DNA from: JAWLDA01 sp041686855
GTDB lineage: Bacteria > Bacillota > Limnochordia > DTU080 > RSA5
Length of the DNA: 53,426 bases
Reading direction: 5' to 3'
Assembly: GCA_041686855.1 (NCBI GenBank)
Contig: JAWLDA010000022.1
Location: forward strand, 1-53,426
Shown: piece after piece, positions 1 to 7,904 of the stretch
Numbering within the stretch: position 1 is the first letter of the stretch
Layout of the letters: the number at the start of each line of letters is the position of its first letter
Made by a program: the position numbers and the translations under genes
The notes under the pieces: generated by a model
The model's database searches: none
What the model was told of the DNA's origin: nothing
What the model saw: the letters and a program-made list of their open reading frames with translations, nothing else

Positions 1-115
1 CTTGACGAAAACACCTACATTCGACCTCACGCCACCGGGGGGTGACCTTCTTCACCTAACTGGACATAAAACTCATCAGTAACTGCGACCAAGGGTGCGA
101 AAGGTCAGATGTAAA

Positions 116-160
116 CAAGGTCCCGTTCCCCCGCTTCCGAGTGGGGAGAACGGGACCTTG
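116..160. repeat. Long inverted repeat upstream of the first gene
   Basis: The arms caaggtcccgttc and gaacgggaccttg are perfect complements (13 bp), and the stem continues inward through cccc/gggg past one unpaired base, leaving a short loop. No T-run follows, so it does not look like a simple rho-independent terminator. The rest of positions 1-274 shows no gene and no convincing promoter. It could be an mRNA leader structure for the gene at 275 or a dispersed palindromic repeat. Confidence 0.55.
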
Positions 161-274
161 CGCGCTGGGGAAGAGGACGCTCCGGGGATGAGGGCGCGCT
201 GAGGAAGAGGATGGAGTGATGGGAAAGGTGTCACGCAACTGCGCGCGTAACTTACGGCATTAGGAGGCGAGAGT

Positions 275-1045
275 ATGAAGATCGGTACGTACAACGTCCT
301 TGCCTGTACGGGATTTCCGCCGGAAGAGGCTGCGAAAGAGTTGGTTGGCGCCGACAGCCCCGAGCGGATCGAACATTTTGCCCGTGTCTTTGAGGAGCTG
401 AATTGCGATGTCCTGGCGCTTCAGGAAGGAGGCGTCTCGGCCGACACAATTCAGGCGATTGCCCGCCGCATGGGAGTGTACCTTGCAACGATACCTTCAC
501 CCAAAAAGTGGCCGGGACAACTCCTGTCACGGTATCCGATCCTTGAATCGCGCGTCTTTAGCCATCCGATTCCGGAGGATGAGACGCCTCCACTCAGTCG
601 ATGCGCCGGGGCCGTTCGTCTCAAACTGCCCGACCGTAACCTCTGGGTGTTCCTTCTGCACTTACACCCACATGACGTCGAGATGCGTGTACGAGAAGCC
701 CAGATCGTGGAAGGGTACGTCGACCAACTCGCTCACGATGGGACCGACCGGATCGTCCTGGGAGATTTCAACTGCGCTGTTGAGGAGCGGGTGCACCAGG
801 GTCTGATGAAGCGCGGCTTTGTGAATGCGATGGCCACCGTCGGTGGGGGATTGCAACCGACGATGCGAACCTTTCGCACCGATCCCATTACGATTGATCA
901 CATCTACGTGAGCCCATCCCTCAAGGACTCGCTGGTCGACGCGGCAGTGGTGACGTCCCAGGGTTTCCATCACGAGGGACCCAAGGCTCCCGGCGTATGG
1001 GTGCATTCCGATCATCTACCGGTGGTTGCCACCCTGGCATTGTAG
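275..1045 (+). CDS. Endonuclease/exonuclease/phosphatase family protein
   Basis: A 256-residue protein of the EEP (DNase I-like) fold, a metal-dependent phosphodiesterase or phosphatase. The family motifs appear in order: GTYNVLAC near residue 4, LQEGG (metal-binding Glu) near residue 48, HLHPHD in the middle, LGDFNCA (catalytic Asp and Asn), IDHIYVSP and the C-terminal SDHLPVVA with the Asp-His pair. The ATG follows taggaggcgagagt, a good ribosome-binding site. No signal peptide is visible, so it is probably cytoplasmic. The substrate cannot be read from sequence; relatives act on DNA, phospholipids or sugar phosphates. The next gene is another phosphoester-type hydrolase in the same orientation, which suggests co-transcription. 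Confidence 0.85.
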   Translation: MKIGTYNVLACTGFPPEEAAKELVGADSPERIEHFARVFEELNCDVLALQEGGVSADTIQAIARRMGVYLATIPSPKKWPGQLLSRYPILESRVFSHPIPEDETPPLSRCAGAVRLKLPDRNLWVFLLHLHPHDVEMRVREAQIVEGYVDQLAHDGTDRIVLGDFNCAVEERVHQGLMKRGFVNAMATVGGGLQPTMRTFRTDPITIDHIYVSPSLKDSLVDAAVVTSQGFHHEGPKAPGVWVHSDHLPVVATLAL

Positions 1046-1061
1046 CGCGGCGACGGCGAAC

Positions 1062-1115
1062 AACGACGATAACGACGATAACGACGATAACGGCGACAAC
1101 GGCGAAAACGCCAAC
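1062..1115. repeat. 9-bp tandem repeat (aacgacgat)
   Basis: Three exact copies of aacgacgat are followed by three diverged copies (aacggcgac, aacggcgaa, aacgccaac). They fill the space between the stop at 1045 and the ribosome-binding site of the next gene. It is one of several short tandem arrays in this window. Confidence 0.85.
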
Positions 1116-1128
1116 AAAGGAGTCGTGT

Positions 1129-2268
1129 ATGGCGCGCAAACTCTTGATTATCTGTATAGACGGGTGCGACCCCGCCTATATTCAAAACAGTGAGACGCCC
1201 ACGCTGGATCAGATCGCTCGGGAAGGCTTTGCGACGAGCGGTCGGTCCGTCGTACCCGCGGTGACTAACGTGAACAACACGTCGATCATCACAGGGTGCT
1301 TTCCCCGGGAGCACGGGATTACGACGAACTTCTGGTACGATCGCCAAAGGGGCACCGGCACGTACATGGAGGAGCATGAGTTCTTGTTGCGGCCCACCCT
1401 TTTGGAGTGCGCCGTAGCGCGAGGCGAGCGTGCCGTGCTTTTAACGGCGAAAAAGAAGCTGTTGTATCTATTGGCCGGCTCCGACGCCGTTAGGTACGAT
1501 CCGCAACAAAACTCCGCCAATTTTGGGCGTGTACAGGCCCTGGCCGCCGAAGCGCCACCAGAGGCGCTCACGCAGCGCCTCGGTCCGGCGCCCGATATCT
1601 ATTCGCCCGATATCAACCTGTGGCTCCTAAAGGCTGCCCGAGTAGTGTTGCGCGAGAGTGATCCCGACGTGATGTACGTCTCCACGACGGATTATGTCCA
1701 GCACGCTTACGCTCCGGATCATGAGGTTGCCATCGAGCATACGACCCAGATGGATGCGCTCATTGGGGCGATTCTAGCGGATGATCCTGGCCGCGAGGTT
1801 TACGTGACGGCCGATCACGGCATGCGACAGATGACGTCGGGGGTCGATTTAGGCCGAGTCCTCACTGGTGCTGGTGTGGAGGCTGTCGTTCAACCGATCA
1901 TCAAGGATCGCTACACTCTGCACCACAACAACCTCTCCGGGGTGGCCTACGTTTATCTGCAGGATCCAGGTGATTGTGAGCGCGCCGTAGTTGCTCTGAC
2001 GGAGCAACCCGAAGTCGAGGACGTCTACACAAGAGAAGAAGCGGTGCAAACCTTCGGCCTGCACCCGGACCGGATTGGCGACCTGTTTGTCCTTGGATCT
2101 CCGGGCGTTGTCTTTGGGTCGTTTGCAGCGTTGAGGGCGCCTGTTGACGTGCGGTCACATGGCTCCCGACACGAGAGTGTGGTGCCGATCTACGGGTACC
2201 AGGCGAGCATTCCGCTGGAGAAGATCCACATGAACCTGGACATCGCGCGCCTCCTGCTGCGCAAGTGA
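1129..2268 (+). CDS. Alkaline phosphatase superfamily hydrolase, phosphonoacetate hydrolase-like
   Basis: A 379-residue two-metal hydrolase of the nucleotide pyrophosphatase/phosphodiesterase group. Visible motifs are IDGCDP at the N-terminus (metal Asp), TNVNNTSIITG (nucleophile Thr with the Asn-rich context seen in phosphonoacetate hydrolases), STTDYVQHAY (Asp and His), TADHGM (Asp-His pair) and the distal SHGSRHE His. Likely reactions are cleavage of a phosphodiester, a pyrophosphate or the C-P bond of phosphonoacetate; sequence alone does not decide. The ATG at 1129 is chosen because aaagga sits about 8 bases upstream. The frame stays open further upstream, but there it only reads through the 9-bp repeat. 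No signal peptide is seen. It overlaps no neighbour and ends 2 bp before a converging gene. Confidence 0.8.
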   Translation: MARKLLIICIDGCDPAYIQNSETPTLDQIAREGFATSGRSVVPAVTNVNNTSIITGCFPREHGITTNFWYDRQRGTGTYMEEHEFLLRPTLLECAVARGERAVLLTAKKKLLYLLAGSDAVRYDPQQNSANFGRVQALAAEAPPEALTQRLGPAPDIYSPDINLWLLKAARVVLRESDPDVMYVSTTDYVQHAYAPDHEVAIEHTTQMDALIGAILADDPGREVYVTADHGMRQMTSGVDLGRVLTGAGVEAVVQPIIKDRYTLHHNNLSGVAYVYLQDPGDCERAVVALTEQPEVEDVYTREEAVQTFGLHPDRIGDLFVLGSPGVVFGSFAALRAPVDVRSHGSRHESVVPIYGYQASIPLEKIHMNLDIARLLLRK

Positions 2269-2270
2269 AC

Positions 2271-3431
2271 CTACCCTTGCACTAGGGAACGGACGTCGAC
2301 GACGTACATCTGCCGCGATCCTTCGTGGACGGAGTCGATGCAGATCTTGGTGCCGTCCTGGTTCCAGCGGGGGTGTAGGTCGCAGCGAATCTCTGCGGTG
2401 ACATCGGGCGGCGAATAGTAGGAGCCGATGTCAATGCGGACGCCGTCCTCCAGGCGGTAGAGGATGAGTGGGCGCTTATGCTCTTTATCCGGATACTCGT
2501 CGGTGAGGAGCCAGGACCGGTCGGGCGAGTACGTCACGTGCCCGTCTCGAGTGAGGAGCCCCTCGCCGATCACGTTGATTTCGTCGCTTTGATCGGTGCA
2601 GTGATGGTAGGCGTTGCCGAAGCGCTCCGAGCGCGCCCACACGGTGAAGTGCGTCTCGTCGTACCAAATAAAGTGGCTCGCCCCGGTCACCGGCACGCGG
2701 TGAAGAGTCTGGCCGCTCTTGTCGGCGGTGTACATCCGAGTGAAGCGCCCTTTTCCGTGGGGCCAGCGGTGCAGAAAGATGAATCGATCGCCCGAAGGGT
2801 TAAAGAGTAAGTGGTTGACCCAGTGCTTTTGGCCGATCATGCTCTCGTCGCGGTCGTTCGCCGCGAGCTGGGCCAGGGAGACGATCAGCTCGTGTTCGCC
2901 CGTCTCTAGGTTAACGAGGAAGACGCCATCCTCGCTCGGGGAGAGTTCGTTGGACCACAGGTCGGTTAGGCCTTCGTACCCGTAGCCGGGCCGCGTCTGG
3001 GCGAGGCGGGAGAAGTTGAGGCTCAAGGCTTCATTGCCGTTTGGACTCACGGTGTAAATGGGGCGGGGGAGCACCTTGCGGGCCCCCGTACGCACGTTTT
3101 GAATGATAGAGACGAAGCGGTCGGCGATGAGGTCGTTGTAGATGATCGTCTCCTCGGCGCCGGGGAGCCATTGGAGCATACAGCCTTGTTGCCAGCACCA
3201 CGCCCGGGTCGTACTGAGCGGGATAAAGGCACCGGCGCCCTCCGAAGTATCGATCATGCCGATCTGGGCTGTATCGCCGCGGCGGGGCATGCGGTCCATA
3301 AACTGGGTCTCCAAACACAGGAGGTATCGGCCGCTCGCGTCCCACTGCTGTTTGTCGTAGTAGCTGAAAAAATGGTGTTGCGGGCCGCGTGTCACCTGCT
3401 CTGCGGGCAACGGCTGGGATACTCGCTTCAT
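2271..3431 (-). CDS. TolB-like beta-propeller protein, oligogalacturonate-lyase-type fold
   Basis: A 386-residue protein with repeated beta-propeller blades of TolB/PD40 character, such as the stretches around FNPSGDRFIFL, YSPDRSWLLTDE and LHPRWNQDGTKICID. The N-terminal QHHFFSYYDK resembles the HHFFGYYDK motif of uncharacterised propeller proteins related to oligogalacturonate lyase. Whether it is an enzyme or a binding protein is not clear. ATG at 3431 is chosen because ggaggt lies 8 bases upstream; a longer frame starting at 3470 has no such site. There is no signal peptide with this start. It converges on the hydrolase at 1129 with only 2 bp between stop codons. Confidence 0.65.
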   Translation of the reverse strand: MKRVSQPLPAEQVTRGPQHHFFSYYDKQQWDASGRYLLCLETQFMDRMPRRGDTAQIGMIDTSEGAGAFIPLSTTRAWCWQQGCMLQWLPGAEETIIYNDLIADRFVSIIQNVRTGARKVLPRPIYTVSPNGNEALSLNFSRLAQTRPGYGYEGLTDLWSNELSPSEDGVFLVNLETGEHELIVSLAQLAANDRDESMIGQKHWVNHLLFNPSGDRFIFLHRWPHGKGRFTRMYTADKSGQTLHRVPVTGASHFIWYDETHFTVWARSERFGNAYHHCTDQSDEINVIGEGLLTRDGHVTYSPDRSWLLTDEYPDKEHKRPLILYRLEDGVRIDIGSYYSPPDVTAEIRCDLHPRWNQDGTKICIDSVHEGSRQMYVVDVRSLVQG

Positions 3432-3524
3432 CAGTGTTGACCTCCAAACACCCTTGATTGGCATTGCCATTCTCGCTCATCGCGTGATTCCCTTTGTATC
3501 GAGCGTTTGACAGAGCGCGACGTA

Positions 3525-3569
3525 CCTATAGCACCAATGCCTATAGCACCTATGCCTACGGTACACCCA
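3525..3569. repeat. 15-bp tandem repeat
   Basis: The units cctatagcaccaatg and cctatagcacctatg are followed by a decayed third unit, cctacggtacaccca. They lie in the 190-bp spacer between the minus-strand propeller gene and the upstream minus-strand gene, so they fall in the leader region of the propeller gene. Confidence 0.8.
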
Positions 3570-3621
3570 CCCCGGAACCTTCGATATCTGCGAGTCGCTT
3601 TTCGCTGCAAGCTGGTTTTCA

Positions 3622-4734
3622 CTAAGAGCCGTTCCCTCTGCGAGCTGCTTTCCGGTAGCGCTGGCCACAGGTCTTGAGGTATTGGATCGTCTGCTTGAAT
3701 CCGCGCAAAGCCCTCAGCGGCAGCTTGTCGCCGACTTTTCTCCGCATTGTGGTGAATGAAAGATCCTCGGCGTGGATGACGACCAGGGTGATCTTTTTGT
3801 CGTTGCAGATCCGCCGCTTGAGGGCGTCGCGTTTGCGCTGTGCAGCAACTTCTTGTTTCGAGAAACGCCCTGTGGCGACATAATGTTGCCTTCCGTTGAA
3901 CTCGAAAGCCACGCGATCCACCGGATAGAATCGGTCGAGCTCCATGCGCTCTCCAGTGGACGGATTCTCAAGGAAATCCGGTCTGGCGCCGTCCTCACAC
4001 TCTCGTGTGTCGGCGATCAGCGAGAGGCACGCCCGCATAATCCCTTCCCCACTGTATTTCGACTCCCCTAGGCGCCGTGCGACTTCCTCTTTGTACGCTT
4101 GGTCGGCGTCTTGGAGGCGAAACCAGATGGGCGCGAGGCGATGCTCTTGCGCAAGCGTTATCCAGCGTGCCTCGGCGAGGGCACGGACGGCACGCTTCAC
4201 GGTCTTCAAGTGCAACCGGGTCAGCTTACTAAATTCGGCCCACTTGAATTCGCCCGTCAGTCCATTGAACGTACGTATCGACTGTAGAAGCCCGTAACAA
4301 AGAAGCGCCTGCGGACGCAGGGAATGTGACGAGCGGATCAAGTCCACCGGAATCTGCACGAAGGTGCGGTTGCCCTTGGCAGGAAAGACCGTTCGCCAGC
4401 GTCTTTTCCCGGAAGAGCGATCACGGTGAGGCACGAGCCAACCCGAGGCTGCTGCTCTTTTCAAGGCCTCATACACGGTGGAACGGGCCACGCAGATGCG
4501 CTGTGCGAGACGCTCTGCCACGTGGGAGCGCTGACGCCGGTGGGTTGCATCGAAGCGCAATCGGATCCAAAGCAACTTCGCAGCGGGTGTCAACGCACGA
4601 GAAAGCAACAGAGCGAGTGGAACGTCAATCGTCGGCAACTGCAAACGCAACTGCACCTCGTGCCGCCTCCTTATTGGCTTTCGTTGAGACCACGCGCCCG
4701 AACTGCCGTCGATACCCTGCTTCCACATATACAA
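3622..4734 (-). CDS. Winged-helix DNA-binding protein fused to a PD-(D/E)XK-like nuclease domain
   Basis: A 370-residue basic protein without a recognised family name. Residues about 45-110 form a helix-turn-helix unit (SHVAERLAQRICVARSTVYE), and about 125-200 look like a second winged helix (FSKLTRLHLKTVKRAVRAL), an arrangement reminiscent of DnaD or replication-initiator proteins. The C-terminal part (about 265-345) has a restriction-endonuclease-like pattern: LDRFYPVDRVAFEFNGRQHY followed by a QRKRDALKRRIC helix, with a candidate Asp, Glu and Asn-Gly-x-Gln as in DUF559/Vsr-type domains. Inferred role: site-directed DNA cleavage, mobile-element replication or defence. The start is weak; no clear ribosome-binding site is seen at 4734 or at the nearby ATG at 4728. 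Confidence 0.6.
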   Translation of the reverse strand: MYMWKQGIDGSSGAWSQRKPIRRRHEVQLRLQLPTIDVPLALLLSRALTPAAKLLWIRLRFDATHRRQRSHVAERLAQRICVARSTVYEALKRAAASGWLVPHRDRSSGKRRWRTVFPAKGNRTFVQIPVDLIRSSHSLRPQALLCYGLLQSIRTFNGLTGEFKWAEFSKLTRLHLKTVKRAVRALAEARWITLAQEHRLAPIWFRLQDADQAYKEEVARRLGESKYSGEGIMRACLSLIADTRECEDGARPDFLENPSTGERMELDRFYPVDRVAFEFNGRQHYVATGRFSKQEVAAQRKRDALKRRICNDKKITLVVIHAEDLSFTTMRRKVGDKLPLRALRGFKQTIQYLKTCGQRYRKAARRGNGS

Positions 4735-4905
4735 ACACTTGTTCGTGAGGCTCGCCTATCCCTTCCGTGACCCTTACCGATGGTGATGTAACAGAACAAA
4801 AACATGCGGAGAATGAAAGGGAACCTCAACGGATCCTCAACGAGAACTCAAGGCAGCTCAGGAGAGCTTGGGAGCTCGAACATGGAAGGGGTTGCAGCGT
4901 CCGGG

Positions 4906-5115
4906 CTATCCGAAAAATAGCCGGTAATGTCCCGTAGGAGGCTTCCATCCTCGAAGCGGATAGTAAATGGCCAGCTCAAAAGGGGATTTGCTCACGAACC
5001 GATCCACGGGCAGCCGGAATTCCGCACACTGCGGGCACTTCTCGGACAGCGAGGTGAACGGCTGCGATCCAATGCTGACGACTCTGACGCCTGACGGCCC
5101 AATGCACGGCGAATC
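4906..5115 (-). pseudogene. Possible gene remnant with a CPQC zinc-ribbon-like motif
   Basis: A minus-strand open frame of about 70 codons runs from just inside a TAG to a TAG at 4906-4908. It encodes a plausible C-terminus containing EKCPQCAEFRLP, FVSKSPFELAIYYPLRGW and a final GHYRLFFG. Codon choice in the 3' half looks coding, but there is no start codon with a ribosome-binding site and the 5' part is lost behind the stop. It may be the tail of a decayed gene of unknown family. Confidence 0.3.
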
Positions 5116-5686
5116 CTACGCATAGCGTCAACGCACGGCAATCCACGACTGGTTAGCCAACACATAGCGCCAGGGGGCGTCCGAAAATTGCTCCCACGCG
5201 CGACACCATAGCCGCAACGTATTCGTTCAAACAAAACCCACGCGCTAAACCCCTGTTCACGACGGAGGAGCGTGGCACCTCGATCAATTGTGCGCCGGTC
5301 TAATCCACGCTGCAAGCATTTATCGGACAAATCTCGAGCGGACTTGGGTCACCCAGCATGACGTTAGATGCGGGTGGACGACCTTGGACGAAACGGGACG
5401 GACCTGGACGAAGTTGAGCGACGCAGTCAACGACGCGACGCCACTGTGTGGCAAATGAAACAAGGCACTGATACTACTTCGCAGGGGAACCAAGTTTCGC
5501 CTGACAGTCCACGCCGCACGCCCACTGTTCCGAGAACGCCTACTTGACGAACCTCGTTAAGTTAATTCAGTCCTTTCATACCCGTCAGGAGGAGTCCCGC
5601 AGAGGCAGGCGAACCCTTGTCGCATCCTTAGTTGAGGCATCTTGGGAGGCCTTGAAGTACACGGAAGGCCTCGAAGCACGGGAGAC

Positions 5687-5765
5687 CTTGAAAGCTTGAA
5701 GGCTTGAGGGCTTGAATCCTTGAGGGCTGGAGACCTTGGAGTCTGAAGGCTTGAAGGCTTGGGAT
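5687..5765. repeat. 8-bp tandem repeat (cttgaagg-like)
   Basis: About ten consecutive units, mostly 8 bp: cttgaaag, cttgaagg, cttgaggg, cttgaatc, cttgaggg, ctggagac, cttggagt, ctgaagg, cttgaagg, cttgggat. The array ends about 45 bases before the start codon of the N-acetylneuraminate lyase gene, so it would lie in that gene's leader or promoter region. Confidence 0.8.
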
Positions 5766-5812
5766 AACTTGACGCACCTTGGGTGGCTTCTGGTAGGCAG
5801 GAGGAGTGCGCG

Positions 5813-6730
5813 TTGCAAGGATTAATAGCAGCACCGTTCACGCCGATGACCGAGGACGGCGGACTGGCGTTGGATCAAATCGAGGCGTTGACGGAGCACT
5901 TGGTCAGACACCGAGTGGCTGGCGTGTTTGTGTGCGGGACGACGGGTGAGAGTCTGTCGCTCACGGTGGAGGAGCGCAAAGCGGTACTGGCCGCGTGGAT
6001 CGCCGCTAGCCCGTCCGGCTTTGACGTGATTGCACACGTCGGTCATCCGGTGTTGGCCGAGGCGCAGGAGTTGGCCCGGCACGCCCAGGTAATCGGCGCG
6101 CGGGCGATCGGGGCGATGCCGCCCACATTCTTTAGACCCCAGACCACCCCCGACCTCGTGGAGTACTGCCGGGTGTTGTGTACGGCGGCGCCCGACACAC
6201 CGTTCTACTACTACCACATTCCGTCTATGACGGGGGTGGATCTGCCGATGTACGCCTTTCTCGAAGAAGGGGCCGAGCGCATCCCCACTCTCGCGGGGCT
6301 GAAGTTTACGCACGACGATTTGGTAGAATTCGATCGCTGCCTCACCTTTGACGGTGGGCGTTTTGACGTCTTTTTTGGCCGAGATGAGTTGCTTTTGCCC
6401 AGCCTCGTGATGGGAGGGGTGGCGGCCGTCGGCAGCACCTACAACTTTGCAGCGCCGATCTACCACCGCTTGATCAACGCGTATCGGGCCGGCGACATGG
6501 ATGCGGCCCGCGCCGAGCAGCGGCTGGCTAATGAGCTCATTCAGACGTTTAACCGATTTGGTCCGCTTCCGGCGCAGAAAGCGATTATGGCCCTCCTGGG
6601 CCTCGACTGTGGGCCGGTGCGTGAGCCCCTGCGGACACTCGGCTCGGACGAAATGGACGCGCTGGCGGAGGCATTGAATCGCATTCGTTTCTATGAACAG
6701 GTCGAAACACCAGTGACGCCGGGGGTGTGA
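5813..6730 (+). CDS. nanA: N-acetylneuraminate lyase (DapA/NanA superfamily)
   Basis: A 305-residue Class I aldolase that should split N-acetylneuraminate into ManNAc and pyruvate through a Schiff base. Visible features are CGTTGES (carboxylate-binding GTTGE), YYYHIPSMTGV with the catalytic Tyr, LAGLKFTHDDL with the Schiff-base Lys, and GSTYN, which is typical of sialate lyases and not of dihydrodipicolinate synthases. The YYYHIP and KFTHDDL contexts resemble animal-type NPL more than E. coli NanA (from memory of those sequences). The TTG at 5813 is chosen because aggaggag lies about 7 bases upstream; homology also begins there. Its last codons overlap the start of a sialidase-like gene, which supports the sialic-acid assignment. 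A related 2-keto-3-deoxy-sugar aldolase remains possible. Confidence 0.82.
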   Translation: MQGLIAAPFTPMTEDGGLALDQIEALTEHLVRHRVAGVFVCGTTGESLSLTVEERKAVLAAWIAASPSGFDVIAHVGHPVLAEAQELARHAQVIGARAIGAMPPTFFRPQTTPDLVEYCRVLCTAAPDTPFYYYHIPSMTGVDLPMYAFLEEGAERIPTLAGLKFTHDDLVEFDRCLTFDGGRFDVFFGRDELLLPSLVMGGVAAVGSTYNFAAPIYHRLINAYRAGDMDAARAEQRLANELIQTFNRFGPLPAQKAIMALLGLDCGPVREPLRTLGSDEMDALAEALNRIRFYEQVETPVTPGV

Positions 6731-7845
6731 CGATGCGCGAAAGGGGAGGCTCAACGCACGTCGACGTACACGACGATCGGGAGCTCTTTCGAGCCGGCGA
6801 GGGCGGGTACCACACCTACCGCATTCCAGCCTTGACTGTGACGAGGTCGGGAAGGCTCCTCGCCTTTTGTGAAGGGCGACTGGAGGGGAGCGGTGATGCA
6901 GGCCGCATCGACCTCCTGGTCCGCTGGAGCGACGACAACGGCGTGACGTGGGCAGCGCCGAGTGTCGTGGCCCAAGATCCCCCGCATACTGTGGGGAATC
7001 CGAGTCCGGTGGTCGATCGAGTGACCGGGCGGATTCACCTCGTGTTTTGTAAGAATCTGGGAGACGGTGACGAGGGCCTCATCTGTGCAGGGAAGGCGCC
7101 GCGCACCGTCTGGAGAACCTACAGCGACGACGATGGTCGCACCTGGTCGACGCCCCAAGAGATTACGAGCGACGTGAAGCGCGCCGATTGGACGTGGTAC
7201 GCCACCGGACCGTGCCACGGTGTCCAATTGCAGAGTGGCGGCCAGAGTGGCCGCCTTGTCATTCCCTGCGACCACATTCGCAGTGTGAATTTTGATCGCA
7301 AGACGGACCCGTACCACAGCCACCTGATATTTAGCGACGACGGCGGCGAGCGCTGGCAAATCGGCGCGGTGATGCCGCCGGATACCAACGAATCGACGGT
7401 GGCGGAGCTGTCCGACGGTAGGCTCTACCTTAACTGCCGCAACCAGGGCGGCGTCGTCCGTCCTGAGGAGGCACGCCGGGTGGTCGGCTGGAGTGCGGAC
7501 GGCGGCCTAAGCGTTGCCTCGCCTCGGAAGGATCCCGTCCTCGTCGATCCGATTTGCCAGGGAAGCGCGATCAACCACGGTGGTCGTCTCCTCTTCCTCA
7601 ATCCGGCGGGGGGTGGTCGGCGGGGCCTCACACTCCGCGTGTCGAATGACGGCGGCGAGACGTGGCCGCATACCGCTCTGATCTGGCCCGGACCGGCGGC
7701 GTACTCGGACCTTTGTGTTCTCGAGGATGGGCGCGTGGCTCTCTTGTACGAGTGCGGCGCCCAGAGGCCGTACGAATCGCTGCGGTGGTCGACGCTTACC
7801 TTACGTCTCCCCACCGGCATGCAGAATCCACCAACTCGCCATTAA
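6727..7845 (+). CDS. BNR/Asp-box sialidase family protein
   Basis: A 372-residue six-bladed propeller. It has YRIPAL near residue 35 (the arginine motif of sialidases), four Asp boxes (SDDNGVTW, SDDDGRTW, SDDGGERW, SNDGGETW), a NESTVAEL acidic motif followed by LNCRNQ (second Arg), and YSDLCVLEDGRVALLYE near the C-terminus, matching the Tyr/Glu nucleophile region. It should release terminal sialic acid or act on a related glycoside. There is no signal peptide, so it is predicted to be intracellular and would act on imported oligosaccharides. GTG at 6727 overlaps the lyase stop (GTGA); ATG at 6733 is an alternative. This coupling makes a joint role in sialate use likely. Confidence 0.78.
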   Translation: MTMRERGGSTHVDVHDDRELFRAGEGGYHTYRIPALTVTRSGRLLAFCEGRLEGSGDAGRIDLLVRWSDDNGVTWAAPSVVAQDPPHTVGNPSPVVDRVTGRIHLVFCKNLGDGDEGLICAGKAPRTVWRTYSDDDGRTWSTPQEITSDVKRADWTWYATGPCHGVQLQSGGQSGRLVIPCDHIRSVNFDRKTDPYHSHLIFSDDGGERWQIGAVMPPDTNESTVAELSDGRLYLNCRNQGGVVRPEEARRVVGWSADGGLSVASPRKDPVLVDPICQGSAINHGGRLLFLNPAGGGRRGLTLRVSNDGGETWPHTALIWPGPAAYSDLCVLEDGRVALLYECGAQRPYESLRWSTLTLRLPTGMQNPPTRH

Positions 7846-7870
7846 CAGGAGAACGAGGAAACGAACGCTA

Positions 7871-7899
7871 AACCTCCCCGTGAGTTTCGAGGGGAGGTT
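7871..7899 (+). promoter_or_regulatory. Hairpin that buries the ribosome-binding site of the next gene
   Basis: Perfect 9-bp arms aacctcccc (7871-7879) and ggggaggtt (7891-7899) enclose an 11-base loop. The Shine-Dalgarno ggagg of the gene starting at 7905 lies entirely in the 3' arm, 7 bases before the ATG. This predicts low translation unless the stem is opened by a ribosome, a protein or heat. Confidence 0.65.
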
Positions 7900-7904
7900 G
7901 CTTT

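Larger units (their letters stand above)
4735..5812. other. Gene-poor stretch with decayed repeats
   Basis: About 1.1 kb without an intact gene. It contains a gene remnant (4906-5115), loosely repeated 10-11-bp motifs around 4825-4870 (ctcaacg, ctcaagg) and 5375-5415 (ggacga-type), and an 8-bp tandem array (5687-5765). No tRNA, rRNA or convincing promoter was seen. Short frames present here have no motifs or ribosome-binding sites. Confidence 0.5.

Noticed and set aside
116..160. T-box or other riboswitch leader
   Set aside because: The hairpin has neither a T-box sequence nor a T-run, and the downstream gene is not an amino-acid gene.
4992..5330. A 112-codon minus-strand frame in the gene-poor stretch
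   Set aside because: Rich in Arg and Ser with no motif. A different frame at 4906-5115 looks more like coding sequence.
5822..6754. A 310-codon minus-strand frame opposite the N-acetylneuraminate lyase gene
   Set aside because: No motifs, and the plus strand encodes a convincing enzyme with catalytic residues.
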